Shown here: positions 44,571-54,933 of the stretch, piece by piece
Numbering within the stretch: position 1 is the first letter of the stretch
Layout: each line of letters begins with the position of its first letter
NCBI GenBank assembly: GCA_033030425.1
Contig: JAUFSD010000001.1
Location: 1,240,001-1,304,000, forward strand
Direction: 5' to 3'
From: Verpa conica
Taxonomy: Eukaryota; Ascomycota; Pezizomycetes; Pezizales; Morchellaceae
Length of the DNA stretch: 64,000 bases
Notes under the pieces: generated by a model
Seen by the model: only the letters and a program-made list of their open reading frames with translations
Told to the model about the DNA's origin: nothing
The model's database searches: none
Made by a program: the position numbers and the translations under genes

Positions 44571-45450
44571 TGTGTAGGCCAAGTATTCTGTCGCAGAGGC
44601 TTTACTGTTTGAGCGAGTCCCTGAATTTTGGACTTGGTTGTTGTGAGGTCTGGGGTAGTTATAGGAGCTTGGCAGTGCTCGTCATCAGTTCTAAATTCCA
44701 CGTGGTGATAACATGGATGTCTAGAGTACTTCGCAACTGATAAACCCGAAATCTCAGAGACCCCCCGAGACTGGAAAGAGCTATCTGAAAGAGGGAAAAC
44801 AAAAGGGGAGAGAACCATCAATTTCTCCAGTTAGAAAAATATAGTACTTAGATCATTCAATAATACCATAATAACTATGCCACAGTAAATCCTTCTAACC
44901 CTGTGATATGCATAAATATAGAGTTAAGCCAGCTGCCAGAACACACTACAATACCGATGGTTCTTATCCAGCAGATATTTATGCTTGGGCAAGGCTATAG
45001 CAAAAGTACTTTAACGAAAAGAATAGGCTTCAATTTTCTCCTCCCCCCCCACTAATCTAGCGATAGGGAACGCTGATGAGATTTTACCTCAGTACTAAAT
45101 ATTGCCTTATAATCTTCATATCACCGCATTCAAACGGTACGTAATATCAATTGCACCACATTTTAAGATAATGTACAGCCATACCCAGAGAAAAAAATAG
45201 CAAATAGAGGAAAGAAAGAGAAGAAGAGGCCACAAGTCCCTCAACCGAATCGCGTGAATCCATGAAATATTCCGCACTACTTGATCGTTCATTGTAGACA
45301 TATCATAAACACCACTACCACAATTAGAACTACCACTTAAACCTGCTCCACCTCGAGGCTCAAATTCTCCAACTTTCTCTTAGCTGCCTTTACTAACACA
45401 TCCCTATTATCAAAATCATTAGCAGCTATTCAAATAATCCCTAAATCGTA
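44571..45450. other. Intergenic between NUP82 3' end and CAX4 promoter
   Basis: 0.9 kb. The minus-strand frames at 44534-44821 and 45116-45301 lack signatures; the second has a hydrophobic stretch (LLLFLSSICYFFLWVWLYIIL) but no other support. Confidence 0.35.
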
Positions 45451-48055
45451 TCACAAAAGAAGGAGCACATACTCCCTCTCCAACAACTCCCTCAAAAGTT
45501 TCAACTTCCCCTCCCTAACCCCCTCCGGTACGTCCTCCTTCTTCACAACCAATCCCCCACTCCTCCCGCCTTCAATAAGCGGCACAAGCTCCTCTAGCAT
45601 CCTCGACACCGACTCTTTCCGCCCCTCTAGCGCAACTCTACTTTCCCCATCCACCCTCTCTTCAATCTTCCCTACCTCCTTAAACCATTTCTTCTCCGTA
45701 TCACTCAGCCCGATTTCGCCTTTAACAATCAAGAGCTTCAAGACCTCATCTGCGCGTACCTGCAGCTCCTCCTGCTTCTTAAGGTATCGCTCAAGACGTT
45801 CCCGGACATCTTTATTCCGAAGCTTTGACAACTGCTCCGATGCCTTATGAATAGTTTCAAGCTGCTTACGATACTCGATACGTTGAAGGGCTGCACGATC
45901 ATACATTTCCTGCGCAGCCTCCATAATCCTATCATACTCCACCTTCAGTGTATCCCGAGCTCTTCTAAGAAACTCGTTGCTCTCAGTAGAGAAAACGATA
46001 GGAGAGCGAATGAGACGAGGATTATGAGCAACAGCTTGCTGCAGCAGAAGAGCTAGCTGACTAGGTCTACGAAACTCTATAGAAGGTGCGTATGGTGGTG
46101 ACAGTATACTCATTCTTTTTTGAATCGGAGGAGTTGCAGTCCCAAAATATCCAGATTGATGTAACGCCGCGCCCCGTTGTGGGGTCGTTATAGACTCCCG
46201 GAAGCGCTGCGCTTGTGCGCTAAGTTCATCGGTTCTGGACCCCTGAGCAAGGACCTCATCGAATTCAGCGGATTCGACGCCGGTCGGGGTGGATGCGATG
46301 AGGATATGCCCAAGATATGCCTCATACACGACTACGCTCCCTGTTATCGGCTTCAACAACGGCAGTGACCTCTTCCCATGGTCAATAGCCCTACTCACAG
46401 TACTCTGAGGGCTCCTCTCAAGTGATCTGGCCATAAATCCGTCTTCTTCATCATCATCGATAACAGAAGCCAACTTACTCAACCACGCCTTCATACTAAA
46501 GGACACGACGCCAGAATTATGGTTAACATACCACACCTGCTCGCTCCTCGGGTCGGGCACAAACACCGGCCAGTTCGTATTAATGCTGTCATTTCCCGCA
46601 CCAAGATCGAGGTTGATACTTTCGTACGCTGCAATGATTGGGAGATCGATTTTCTCCCCTTGGAGTTTTTTCTTCTTTTCGACCCATTTGGCACGGAGAA
46701 GCTCGAACTCAAGACAGATATCGACTTTGCCGTTAGAGAATAACACACCGATAACACCAATCGCGCCAGCTTCAATATGGAAGATATCACATGCGTAGTA
46801 GTCGCCTGCGAACTCCAATGGCGGAGGCTGAAACAAGAACGGTCCTTGTAGCAGTGGGGATGGTCCTACCACCTCCGGGCGGGTAAGACATGTCTGGTTC
46901 TTCTTTCGCGGGGAACCTTGTCCTCCAAATGAATTTGTAAGGCTTGCCTCTTGACTCAACACATCGTTAATCCACTTGGTCTGCTGTCTTAGTACAAGCT
47001 TGTCCTGTATACTCGCATCGTCCTCCAGGGTTTCGAGATCAGCTGTGATATCTAGTGAGATGTTCTGGAGATATTCCCGAGTAGCTTTCCAACGAGATGG
47101 AACGAGGGGTGTGAGTGCGTATATATCACCCCCACGCATAAGGATGTAAAGTGTAAACGGACGCCAGCCTTGGAATCCTTCACCAAAGCAGCATGACGCA
47201 GGCTCCATTTCAGTCACATCAGCGCGGAACCCATGTTGGCGGGTTCGGCCGGAGAGGGCATAGAGGTCGATTGTTTGGTCGGGCATTTCGAAGGTAAAGT
47301 CTTGGCCGATTGTGAAATCATAGGCTCTGTAGAATAACTATAAGTACCTCAAAGAAGTAAAACAATGCACTAAAAGGAAACTGACCTAACCATGCCATCA
47401 CTAGATAACACAACCAAAGAAGAGCCTTCAACTCCCAATGGATGCCATACCGCACGAACAATCCTCGATCCGTCGACATTATAGTTGTTCCCCCCAACTA
47501 TATGGAATCTGGAATTCAGGTTAGTATACAGCACTATACAAGAAAGGCCTTGAGGAACCAAACTTACGCAGGTACTCTCAGCTTCGGATTCTCCATTCTC
47601 GATAGCCCCTCTGCAGGAAGCATACAAACAGCGAGATCCTTCTCTCCCACAATCGCAAGGAATAATCCATCTTTGCTAATTTCGAGTTGGCGGATATCGA
47701 AATGAAGATCGGGCAAGTCCAAGGTCTACCCATACAGCTGTTAGATTCCCGGTGTAGCATTCAAAGCATATTATATACGCACCTTGTATTCTCTATAACC
47801 CTCGTTACTCTGTTGAGCGCCCGTTGGTTGCCTGGCCTTCAAATCCTGAAGGTCCGCACACCTCACTTCATTCCCCTTCCCCACAAAAATCTCCGTACCC
47901 CTGTTCGCTATGATGCGCTTCGGACCTACAGTCTCTTCCTCATCAAGCAAGATATGAGGGTACGTAACTGGCCTTTCTGGAGGTTTCGAGAAGAGGTCCC
48001 AGCCTGTTGAGGGTTTTGTCAGGAACGACAGGCTTTCGGAGGTGATGGTGGTCAT
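45451..48055 (-). CDS. NUP82: Nucleoporin Nup82/Nup88 family
   Basis: Four exons: 48055-47783, 47725-47568, 47508-47386 and 47326-45451 (809 aa). Nup82-type proteins sit on the cytoplasmic face of the nuclear pore with Nup159 and Nsp1 and support mRNA export. The N-terminal ~500 residues show beta-propeller-like texture, including RIVRAVWHPLGVEGSSLVVLSSDGMVRAYDF (shown across a splice junction) and QGWRPFTLYILMRGGDIYALTPLVP, followed by WVEKKKKLQGEKIDLP. The C-terminal ~200 residues form a long coiled coil (RRARDTLKVEYDRIMEAAQ, RKQLETIHKASEQLSKLRN). All three introns are short (about 57-60 bp), and two are phase 2. Long antisense frames within the last exon are shadows. Family assignment rests on architecture plus the conserved WHPL...LSSDG...YD signature. 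Confidence 0.85.
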
Positions 48056-48700
48056 CGGGAGAGCCGGAAAACTGAATCCAGGGGTTCAGTTCGTTGAAGA
48101 CGCGTTATATGATGCGGGGATAGTGGAATTTTGGGAAGGCGGGGGGAGGGGGGGGCAATCGCGGTATTGACCAGAGACTCTGTAGTGGTGCGCGGTGGGA
48201 GGGTTGCGTGGGAGTGGGTTGACGCGCTGTGGGTGACGGACAATCATCTTGTCGCTAAGGGCGCGGCTGATGAGACACACGAAGTGTTTGAAACATCCCT
48301 GGGATAAGGTATAGGATTTAATTTTAAAAGTATCTAGATTTCAAGTAATTCCTTTAATAAGACAGTATTTATAGAATATTTCTTTATGGTATCCTCTAAA
48401 CGCCACTAGAATAATCTGTAGAAATCAAAGAAAGCTTCTACTTTTTTGATACCCAGTATTCAATCCCAGTCATATCTCAATTATTTCCATACGCTTGTTC
48501 ATAACTACCCCAGACCCCATGAAACCGTGATTCTTGACCTGTCTTCTTAGGTCACTTCAAGCCCAGCTCTCTTGATAGCTAGCTCTCCTTAAGCTTACGC
48601 TACTTGTTTGTGGCCTTCGATCCCTACGTGCTTAATTCATCTCATCCTTGAATGCCTCTGAGGGTGTCAACATAACCCCAAATAACATCCAAACAATTCT
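48056..48700. other. Intergenic between PRP38 3' end and NUP82 promoter
   Basis: 0.65 kb without coding signal; a G-rich stretch (ggcggggggaggggggggc near 48138-48158) lies just upstream of NUP82. Confidence 0.4.
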
Positions 48701-49413
48701 CTAATCCTCCGTTGTCTCCATAACCGCCCCCTCCTCCCCCTCAACCTCCTCCTCCTCTCCTTCGCTTTCAATCTCACTCCCCAACGCACTATCTCTCGCC
48801 TCCAGCTCATCCGCATCCTCCAACATAGCCCTAGTCTTGATATGCGGCAATGCAATATCACATACCCGTTCTTTCGTCAATAGATCGTCAATAAACTCAT
48901 CCATATGCGTCAGTCTCCACCCCGCCATGCCCCTAATCCTTAACTTCCGAAAATCCGTCATTAGCGGCTCCAACGTCTTGAATATATCCACCGCGCTCCA
49001 TGTCAAGCGAATATAAAATGCAGCAAGCGCACGTAGATACTTGAACTCATCATCATGCAAATATGTCAACACGATCTCGCGTTCCGGATGCAGCTGCAGG
49101 AGCTTAAAAGCAAGGCAGAGAAAGGGAGTAGGTTTCTGATTCGAGTATTGGCCACCGATATAAGTTAGCTCCACTACACGATCCAGGAGTGTCGCAGCTA
49201 GCACGGTCTATTAGTGGGAGTGTACGGGAGTGTATGAGCTAGAGCTTACTTACCATTCAACCCAAATGCCTGCTCCTTCCAGTACAGACTCTCAAAGATA
49301 CGTTCTCTGATGATCTTCTCGACGAGCAGTAAGGGATTAACACCATGTACCGTGACCCCGTCGTAAAGGCCACGGCTATCGAGCATTGACTTTGCATCCG
49401 CTTGGTGAGCCAT
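48701..49413 (-). CDS. PRP38: Pre-mRNA-splicing factor Prp38
   Basis: Two exons: 49413-49254 and 49197-48701 (218 aa) joined across a 56-bp intron. Prp38 is a tri-snRNP component required for spliceosome activation. Signature blocks are VHGVNPLLLVEKIIRERIFES, YWKEQAFGLNAATLLDRVVEL (splice inside), YIGGQ, PTPFLCLAFKLLQLHP, FKYLRALAAFYIRLT, EPLMTDFRKLR, and HMDEFIDDLLTKERVCDIALP. The C-terminus is short and acidic (EIESEGEEEEVEGEEG), unlike the long RS-rich tail of animal proteins. The start at MAHQAD is preferred to an upstream in-frame ATG because it fits family length. Confidence 0.95.
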
Positions 49414-50279
49414 GGTGGGTGCTGGTTGGGGAGAATCCACGAATTTGTGAGGCTCTGGGGGGCTAGTTTTGGGGCGTGCCGGGTAACTAGAAACTACGGG
49501 TCAATGATTGTGCTCGGGTTTGAACGAATCCCGCAGGCCTTGTTCCTGGCCTGTAGGGGTCTCTAATATGAGAAGCACAATAAAAACCGTGGCATACTCG
49601 TATGTATTTCTGGTTTCTTAAGTATAGGAAATAGTGCATACCCAAGGCATGTGCGTGCAACCTGGCTAAGGTCGGTAAGACATCTATGTACATATACTCA
49701 CTCTATAAAAGGAGCCAGAAGTGTCATTGTGTAGGTTCTTCTTCGTAAAGGGTCGTTTTTGGTCTTTCTATAGTCAATCAAACCAGAGGAAACGTGTCAC
49801 TAAGGGCCTTCATCCTCAATTCTCGTGATACCGATACCTATATTTCTTTTTACAACTCTCGCCCCTTGTGAATAGACACCCTCCCCCCCCCCCGCCAGGT
49901 ATCCAATTCATGTAAAGAGGCACCATAGGAATAAAAGCTTTATTACCATAATCTACGGCGGTAGAAACGTACCAGGTTACTGCTGCATTGGGGTCGCACA
50001 ACTGACAGGTACACAGGGGTTATTAGTGGAGCCGCAACCACGGATACTACATAATGATATCATCTTAAGATCTACCGCGAATTCGCCCTCCCCCCGTATT
50101 ATCGTGATTTTACACAACTTCATAAACATTCGACACGTGGGAAGGCGACTGTCTACCTTATCCAGATACCTTGATATATTTTAATTTGATCTTGTACTGT
50201 GTGTAGGTTCTGTTTACCCCCCCCCCCCCCCTTTTTTTTTCATACTCAAGCTCCCTTCAAAGTACGATACACCAAAGCC
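49414..50279. other. Divergent intergenic region (PRP38 / 5-alpha-reductase)
   Basis: 0.87 kb. Contains a C10-11 run near 49878 and a C14-T9 homopolymer junction (about 50217-50240) about 40 bp before the reductase start; the latter might be part of a leader intron or a promoter pyrimidine tract. Confidence 0.4.
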
Positions 50280-51390
50280 ATGGAATTCCTACGCGCCTCT
50301 GGTGTCGCCCCACTCTCTAGAGCCAACTGGGAGCTACTGCTCTCCTGGGGAAAATTATTCACTCTTGTAAGCCCTCTACTATGAAAGTATCAAAATCTTT
50401 ATCTAATCCGTATAGGTTTTCCCCACCCAGCTCTTCTTCAAAGACTGGTACCCCATGGGGAAAACATCCTACAATTCAATCCTTAACGTCCCTGGTATAC
50501 CTTCACTACACACACAAACCATCAAAAGAAAAGAAAAGAACACGACTAACCCCTTATTCGAATACAGGAAAGCCTTCGTGGATACTCATGGAGATTGTCT
50601 CGCCCATCACAATGCTCTACACCGCCCTTAACAACCCCGAACGCACAGAACCTCTCCCAGGCTCCCATATATGGTTAATGTCGCTCTATTGCATACACTA
50701 CGCCCACCGCGCAATTATTAGTCCCTTCCTCAATCCTTCAATGGCACCAACCAACATCCTCCTCCCCCTTGGTGGGTGCCTCTTCAACATCATGAACGGT
50801 TCTCTGATCGGTGGCTGGCTGGGCGGATATGGTTCCGCTGTCCATGTCCCTACATGGCAAGCTATTATAGGGAGCGTGGTGTTTGTGGTTGGGCTGTGGG
50901 GTAATATTTATCATGAGGAGATACTCCGTGAGATACGGCGCGATAACACAATTGATAAGGATGCGGAGAAGGAGGGGAGGGTGGTGAGCGATAATGGAAG
51001 GGTTTACAAAATCCCCGAAGGAGGGCTTTTTAAGTGGATTTGGCACCCACATGTAGGTTCTTGTGTCTTAGGGCGATGATGAACTACTAATTTGATATGG
51101 GGTAGTATTTCTCTGAGTGGGTTGAGTGGACTGGGTATGCTATTATTGGTGGTGGGTTCTCTAACTTTTGGCCGGCGGGGTTGTTTGTGGTTAATGAGAT
51201 TGCTACCATGTTGCCTAGGTATATCTTATTCCTTACTCCCCCAATATCAGAGAATGTGTAGTATGAAAATGGGCTATAGCTAATCCTATGACGTGTATGT
51301 AGAGCACTCCAAGGGAAGCGTTGGTACCAATACAAGTTTGGTAAGGACGTAGCTCCTGATAGAAAGGCTGTGATACCCGGAGTGATTTAA
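50280..51390 (+). CDS. Steroid 5-alpha-reductase family membrane enzyme
   Basis: Five exons: 50280-50366, 50416-50494, 50568-51052, 51106-51218 and 51303-51390 (283 aa). Members are ER multi-pass NADPH-dependent reductases of steroid, polyprenol or enoyl-CoA double bonds. Hydrophobic segments are visible throughout (SWILMEIVSPITMLYTAL, IIGSVVFVVGLWGNIYHEE). The C-terminal core has the family layout YKIPEGGLFKWIWHPHYFSEWVEWTGYA (across a splice) and ends WYQYKFGKDVAPDRKAVIPGVI. The mid part CIHYAHRAIISPFLNPSM resembles the HYxHRxxIYPF block of 3-oxo-5-alpha-steroid 4-dehydrogenases, so a classical SRD5A-like role is favoured over Tsc13 or polyprenol reductase; the fungal substrate is unknown. 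Confidence 0.88.
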
Positions 51391-51839
51391 TTGTATACTT
51401 AGCTATATCGAGATAATTAGTGGGCGAGAGGTAGAACTTTCTACGCCCATCAGCGATAATCAACACGTAGATAAACTTAGGCAGAGTCCAATCAGTGCCT
51501 TTAACAAAGCTAACTAATACATCACTATTCATAAACTTGTAGATTACAGCTCATTACATGCAACGACATCTATTTGAGTACTCTAGATATGTTATAATAT
51601 TCATTCTTACCTAAATTTATAAGCACCCATACTGATAGATGAATGATATTACCGTGATAACAGAAGGGTTTAGGAATAGCTCACCTAGGAGAAATCCCTG
51701 AAGGGCAATGAGAAAGTAACCATTTAATGTAGATAAGACCCCTCCTCCACAGAGACAAGATCCTAGTCCATGAAATAATACATGTAGTATTATTTAACCG
51801 GCACTCATCCAATGGAAGATCTATTTCATTTTAACTAAA
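51391..51839. other. Intergenic 3' flank
   Basis: 0.45 kb between two convergent genes, AT-rich, with no gene. A minus-strand frame crossing 51233-51532 overlaps the reductase's last exon and intron and has no signature. Confidence 0.4.
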
Positions 51840-52559
51840 TCATGTTTTATTGCGCTTGATTCTAAATATAAACTTTTTCAAACTCCCCAGAATTTCCTTC
51901 CCATGACATGCTGATCCTACACGTTTACATATCTTGTGAACATAGCTATCAGAAACCAAATGTAACACATTCTTCTCATCAATGATGCACAACTCCATAA
52001 CCTCCTCCTGATTATCAAACTCCATAACAAGCAAAACCTCTTGAGCTTTACATACCTCCAACATAGCCATGACATTCCCCACAACCATGCACGCGATCTC
52101 CGAATAATCAACGCAAAACCCTGAGTGAGCGGCTCTTAATTTTTTAGCAAAGAATTTCTTGACATTTGATACCCGTGCCCGTAACAGGTTTATATACTCC
52201 CACGCTAAATCAACAAGAATCTTCCTCCGAAGATTTCCTTGGTGAAGACCAGTACCGGTTCCACTATTGCTAGGGAGTGACTTTGTAGTGGGTATTTGTT
52301 TATATTTAGACCGCTCTAATAGTTGTTTCAGGGATTTTTGCTCTTCGATACGTTCAGTATTATAGTGTAATGTTGATTCCAGGAGTTTGGTACTGTCAGT
52401 GATGGTATTGCTGATCGAGGATAGAGTGAGGAGGTCGTTTTGGGTGTGTTTTATGTCAGACCAGAAAATAAGGAAGTCTGTTAGAGACTGGCGGGCAGAT
52501 GGCCACTCTACTTCGATATCGGTGACGATTCCAAGTAAGGCAGATACTTCTTCGGCCAT
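51840..52559 (-). CDS. Orphan intronless ORF, helical protein
   Basis: 239 aa, single exon, start at MAEEVSALLGIVTDIEVEW. The protein looks mostly helical with regular Leu/Ile spacing (SLTDFLIFWSDIKHTQNDLLTLSSI; LAWEYINLLRARVSNVKKFFAKKL) and a basic tail (KKFIFRIKRNKT). No signal peptide, membrane segment or family motif is recognised. An intact frame of this length in AT-rich sequence, with a sensible amino-acid balance, supports a real gene. Helical N-terminal domains of fungal STAND proteins have a similar texture, but nothing definite links it to them. Confidence 0.55.
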   Translation of the reverse strand: MAEEVSALLGIVTDIEVEWPSARQSLTDFLIFWSDIKHTQNDLLTLSSISNTITDSTKLLESTLHYNTERIEEQKSLKQLLERSKYKQIPTTKSLPSNSGTGTGLHQGNLRRKILVDLAWEYINLLRARVSNVKKFFAKKLRAAHSGFCVDYSEIACMVVGNVMAMLEVCKAQEVLLVMEFDNQEEVMELCIIDEKNVLHLVSDSYVHKICKRVGSACHGKEILGSLKKFIFRIKRNKT

Positions 52560-54933
52560 TATGAATACTCGCGAAAGAGATGCTAGAAGCTGGGTATTGC
52601 TATGTGAGTATGTTTTTAAACATATAGGTGAAAATGAATGGTTAACAACATGGATTTAAGTAGATGTTGAGGAGGTTGCTTAGCGGTGAATATTTTCGAT
52701 TATATGTGGGCGGAGGCGAGAAAGGGTCTCCGTAATAGTCATACGTCATTACTATTGGCTACAAGGCTACTAAGATAGTAGCTGCAATACTTCCACAACA
52801 CCCCGCCCATCACCGTACACAACGTAATCACTCAACCACCTATATAGACTATTACTAATTTTTCTTTTCTTTTTATATAGTCAGCCATAGGCACACATAT
52901 GTAGTAAATAGATTCCACATGTTTATGAATAACCATCATCATATTATCATCAATGTAGTAAATCCAAACACCTAGATAATCGAGTGACATTCTATGATCA
53001 CCTACACAAATGAATAAACGAATTAATCATAAGTACATGGACCTACACCAATGGTTGTAGTAACATTCTCCAATTCCATATTGCTACTACTTGAAAACTT
53101 AAGTTGAAATCTATAGCTATAAGGAATCTATGACTAGCGTGTCATGTACTGAAATATACCGTTAGGTACTAAACGCTAAATGAATCCTAATGCCCCTAAA
53201 GGTAGCTTTAAGAAATTCTAGTAAGAAACTACTTTTTTTTACAAAAAAAAAATACATCTAAAAATTTAATTAGACCCTCTCCCAACTCATAACTTCAAAT
53301 TACGATTTACCCCCTCCCCTAACAATCATTAGTGACCATTATATCGAAGCCAAGACAAAACGGGCTAGGGCTAGGGTTCCACCCTAGCAACTATAAATTT
53401 CACCATCCCCTCCCACACCTCTTGATTCCATACATATTACACGATCCTCAACATACCCTTGCAAAGACCAGCTTTTCCTCAACGTCAATTGCAAATTTTA
53501 GTAAAGGATCCAGATCAAGATAAGAGCCTTTCATAATTCTCAGAACTTATTTATCCACAAGTCCCGAGATTCGCTTCCGGCGCATATTTCTTGGAGGCTT
53601 TCTTTTTATTCTATAAAAATCATACTAGTCTACGAAGTTGACGGAGGAAGGGGATGGGTCAGATGTGGAATTTGTTTTGTAGGAGGTATGGAAGTATAGT
53701 TGAGTTTGTAGTGAACTGTTAGAGCTAAGGGCTGGAAATGGAGGATTACCATAACCGAAAGGTTCATGTAATTAATGAGAAAAACAAAAAAAAATACTAG
53801 TCTACGATAATAAGAACCCAATTTTTCCATCTGAAACTCGCTCCTCGTCTTGGCAGTTATGCAATAAAAAATTTCTCTCGTTCTGAAATATCCAAGACAT
53901 CATTGTTACACCCTCCCCTTCATATGCATCGGCTATTGAGACGCCCACTAGAGAGCTGTCGATCCAAAAACACAGGAGATTCTTGCTTCTGAGCGATTTC
54001 TCTTCCCCAATCAACCGGCAGGGAGTCCGTATAGATTCGGTGCCTCCGTAGTGTACCTAGCTGCGAAGAAAGACAATGCGTGTCGCGGCAAGAACCCCGA
54101 AAGCTGTTACTTTATCAACGCAGTAGGAACCCGGTAGTAGATATCGGCAGAGGCCGAACAAGGCGGTGCTATCAAAAGACATTTCTACTCTATTTCATTA
54201 CCAGGGTCGGTTTCGGGGCTATATTTTTTGAAGGCAAGGTTATGGTATAATATAGGAATTAACTAACATCGGTATAATCATAAAGGTTGTTAGAGGGGTT
54301 GTACGTTGTATCCAATATAGATAGTAATGCCAAATGACCTATGCCATGCACAGATCTTGAAAGGCAAGGACCCATATGTAAAGTAATATATATCTAGGTA
54401 CTCTAACTCTATCACCCATAACCTCATATGCATAATAATCAATCTCTGCTCCACAGCCCCTCGCTATTGGTACCTTTCTAGCTCTGCCATAATGCCAAAT
54501 TTCAACAATAAACTTAAACTCGATAAAGAAACTCCGCTTTGTATGGTAATAAATGTAGTTCCTGTAGTAAACTCTAGTAACAAGGAATGTGTGTAAAGTA
54601 ACAATAAGATGTGCGTGCCAACACCAACAAAATATTATTTTATGTCAAAAAACAAGTAAAAAGACAAGTAAAACCACCAAAACACCGTTTTATAATAATG
54701 CACCTTTAAACCTGGTAACAAAGGAGAAATAAATGAGGAGGGCATAATGATGTAAAATACTACTTTTGAAGATGTCAGTAAAGACTATCAGGGTTAAGGA
54801 ATGTCAATGTCAGGAAACCATCTAAAAATGTGCGAGAGCTAAAATGAACCCTGTAGAAGCTAAAAAGCAATAGTTCACTCCCCGGATATCAAAATGAATG
54901 TTTGTTGATTCTGATACCCCCCCCCACTATCAC
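52560..54933. other. 2.4-kb AT-rich intergenic region with a dispersed-repeat copy
   Basis: No gene supported. It includes dispersed-repeat copy 2 (53729-53782). A 70-codon minus-strand frame at 53802-54014 has an ordinary amino-acid balance but no signature and ends right beside the repeat. Confidence 0.4.
53729..53782. repeat. Dispersed repeat, copy 2 (first copy at 3781-3834)
   Basis: Same orientation as copy 1, one mismatch in 54 bp, and again followed by an A-rich tail. Together the copies point to a young multi-copy retroposon tail elsewhere in the genome. Confidence 0.7.

Noticed and set aside
45060..45090. Hammerhead ribozyme core (CTGATGAG)
   Set aside because: The word is present but the required GAAA and GTC elements with pairing stems are not.
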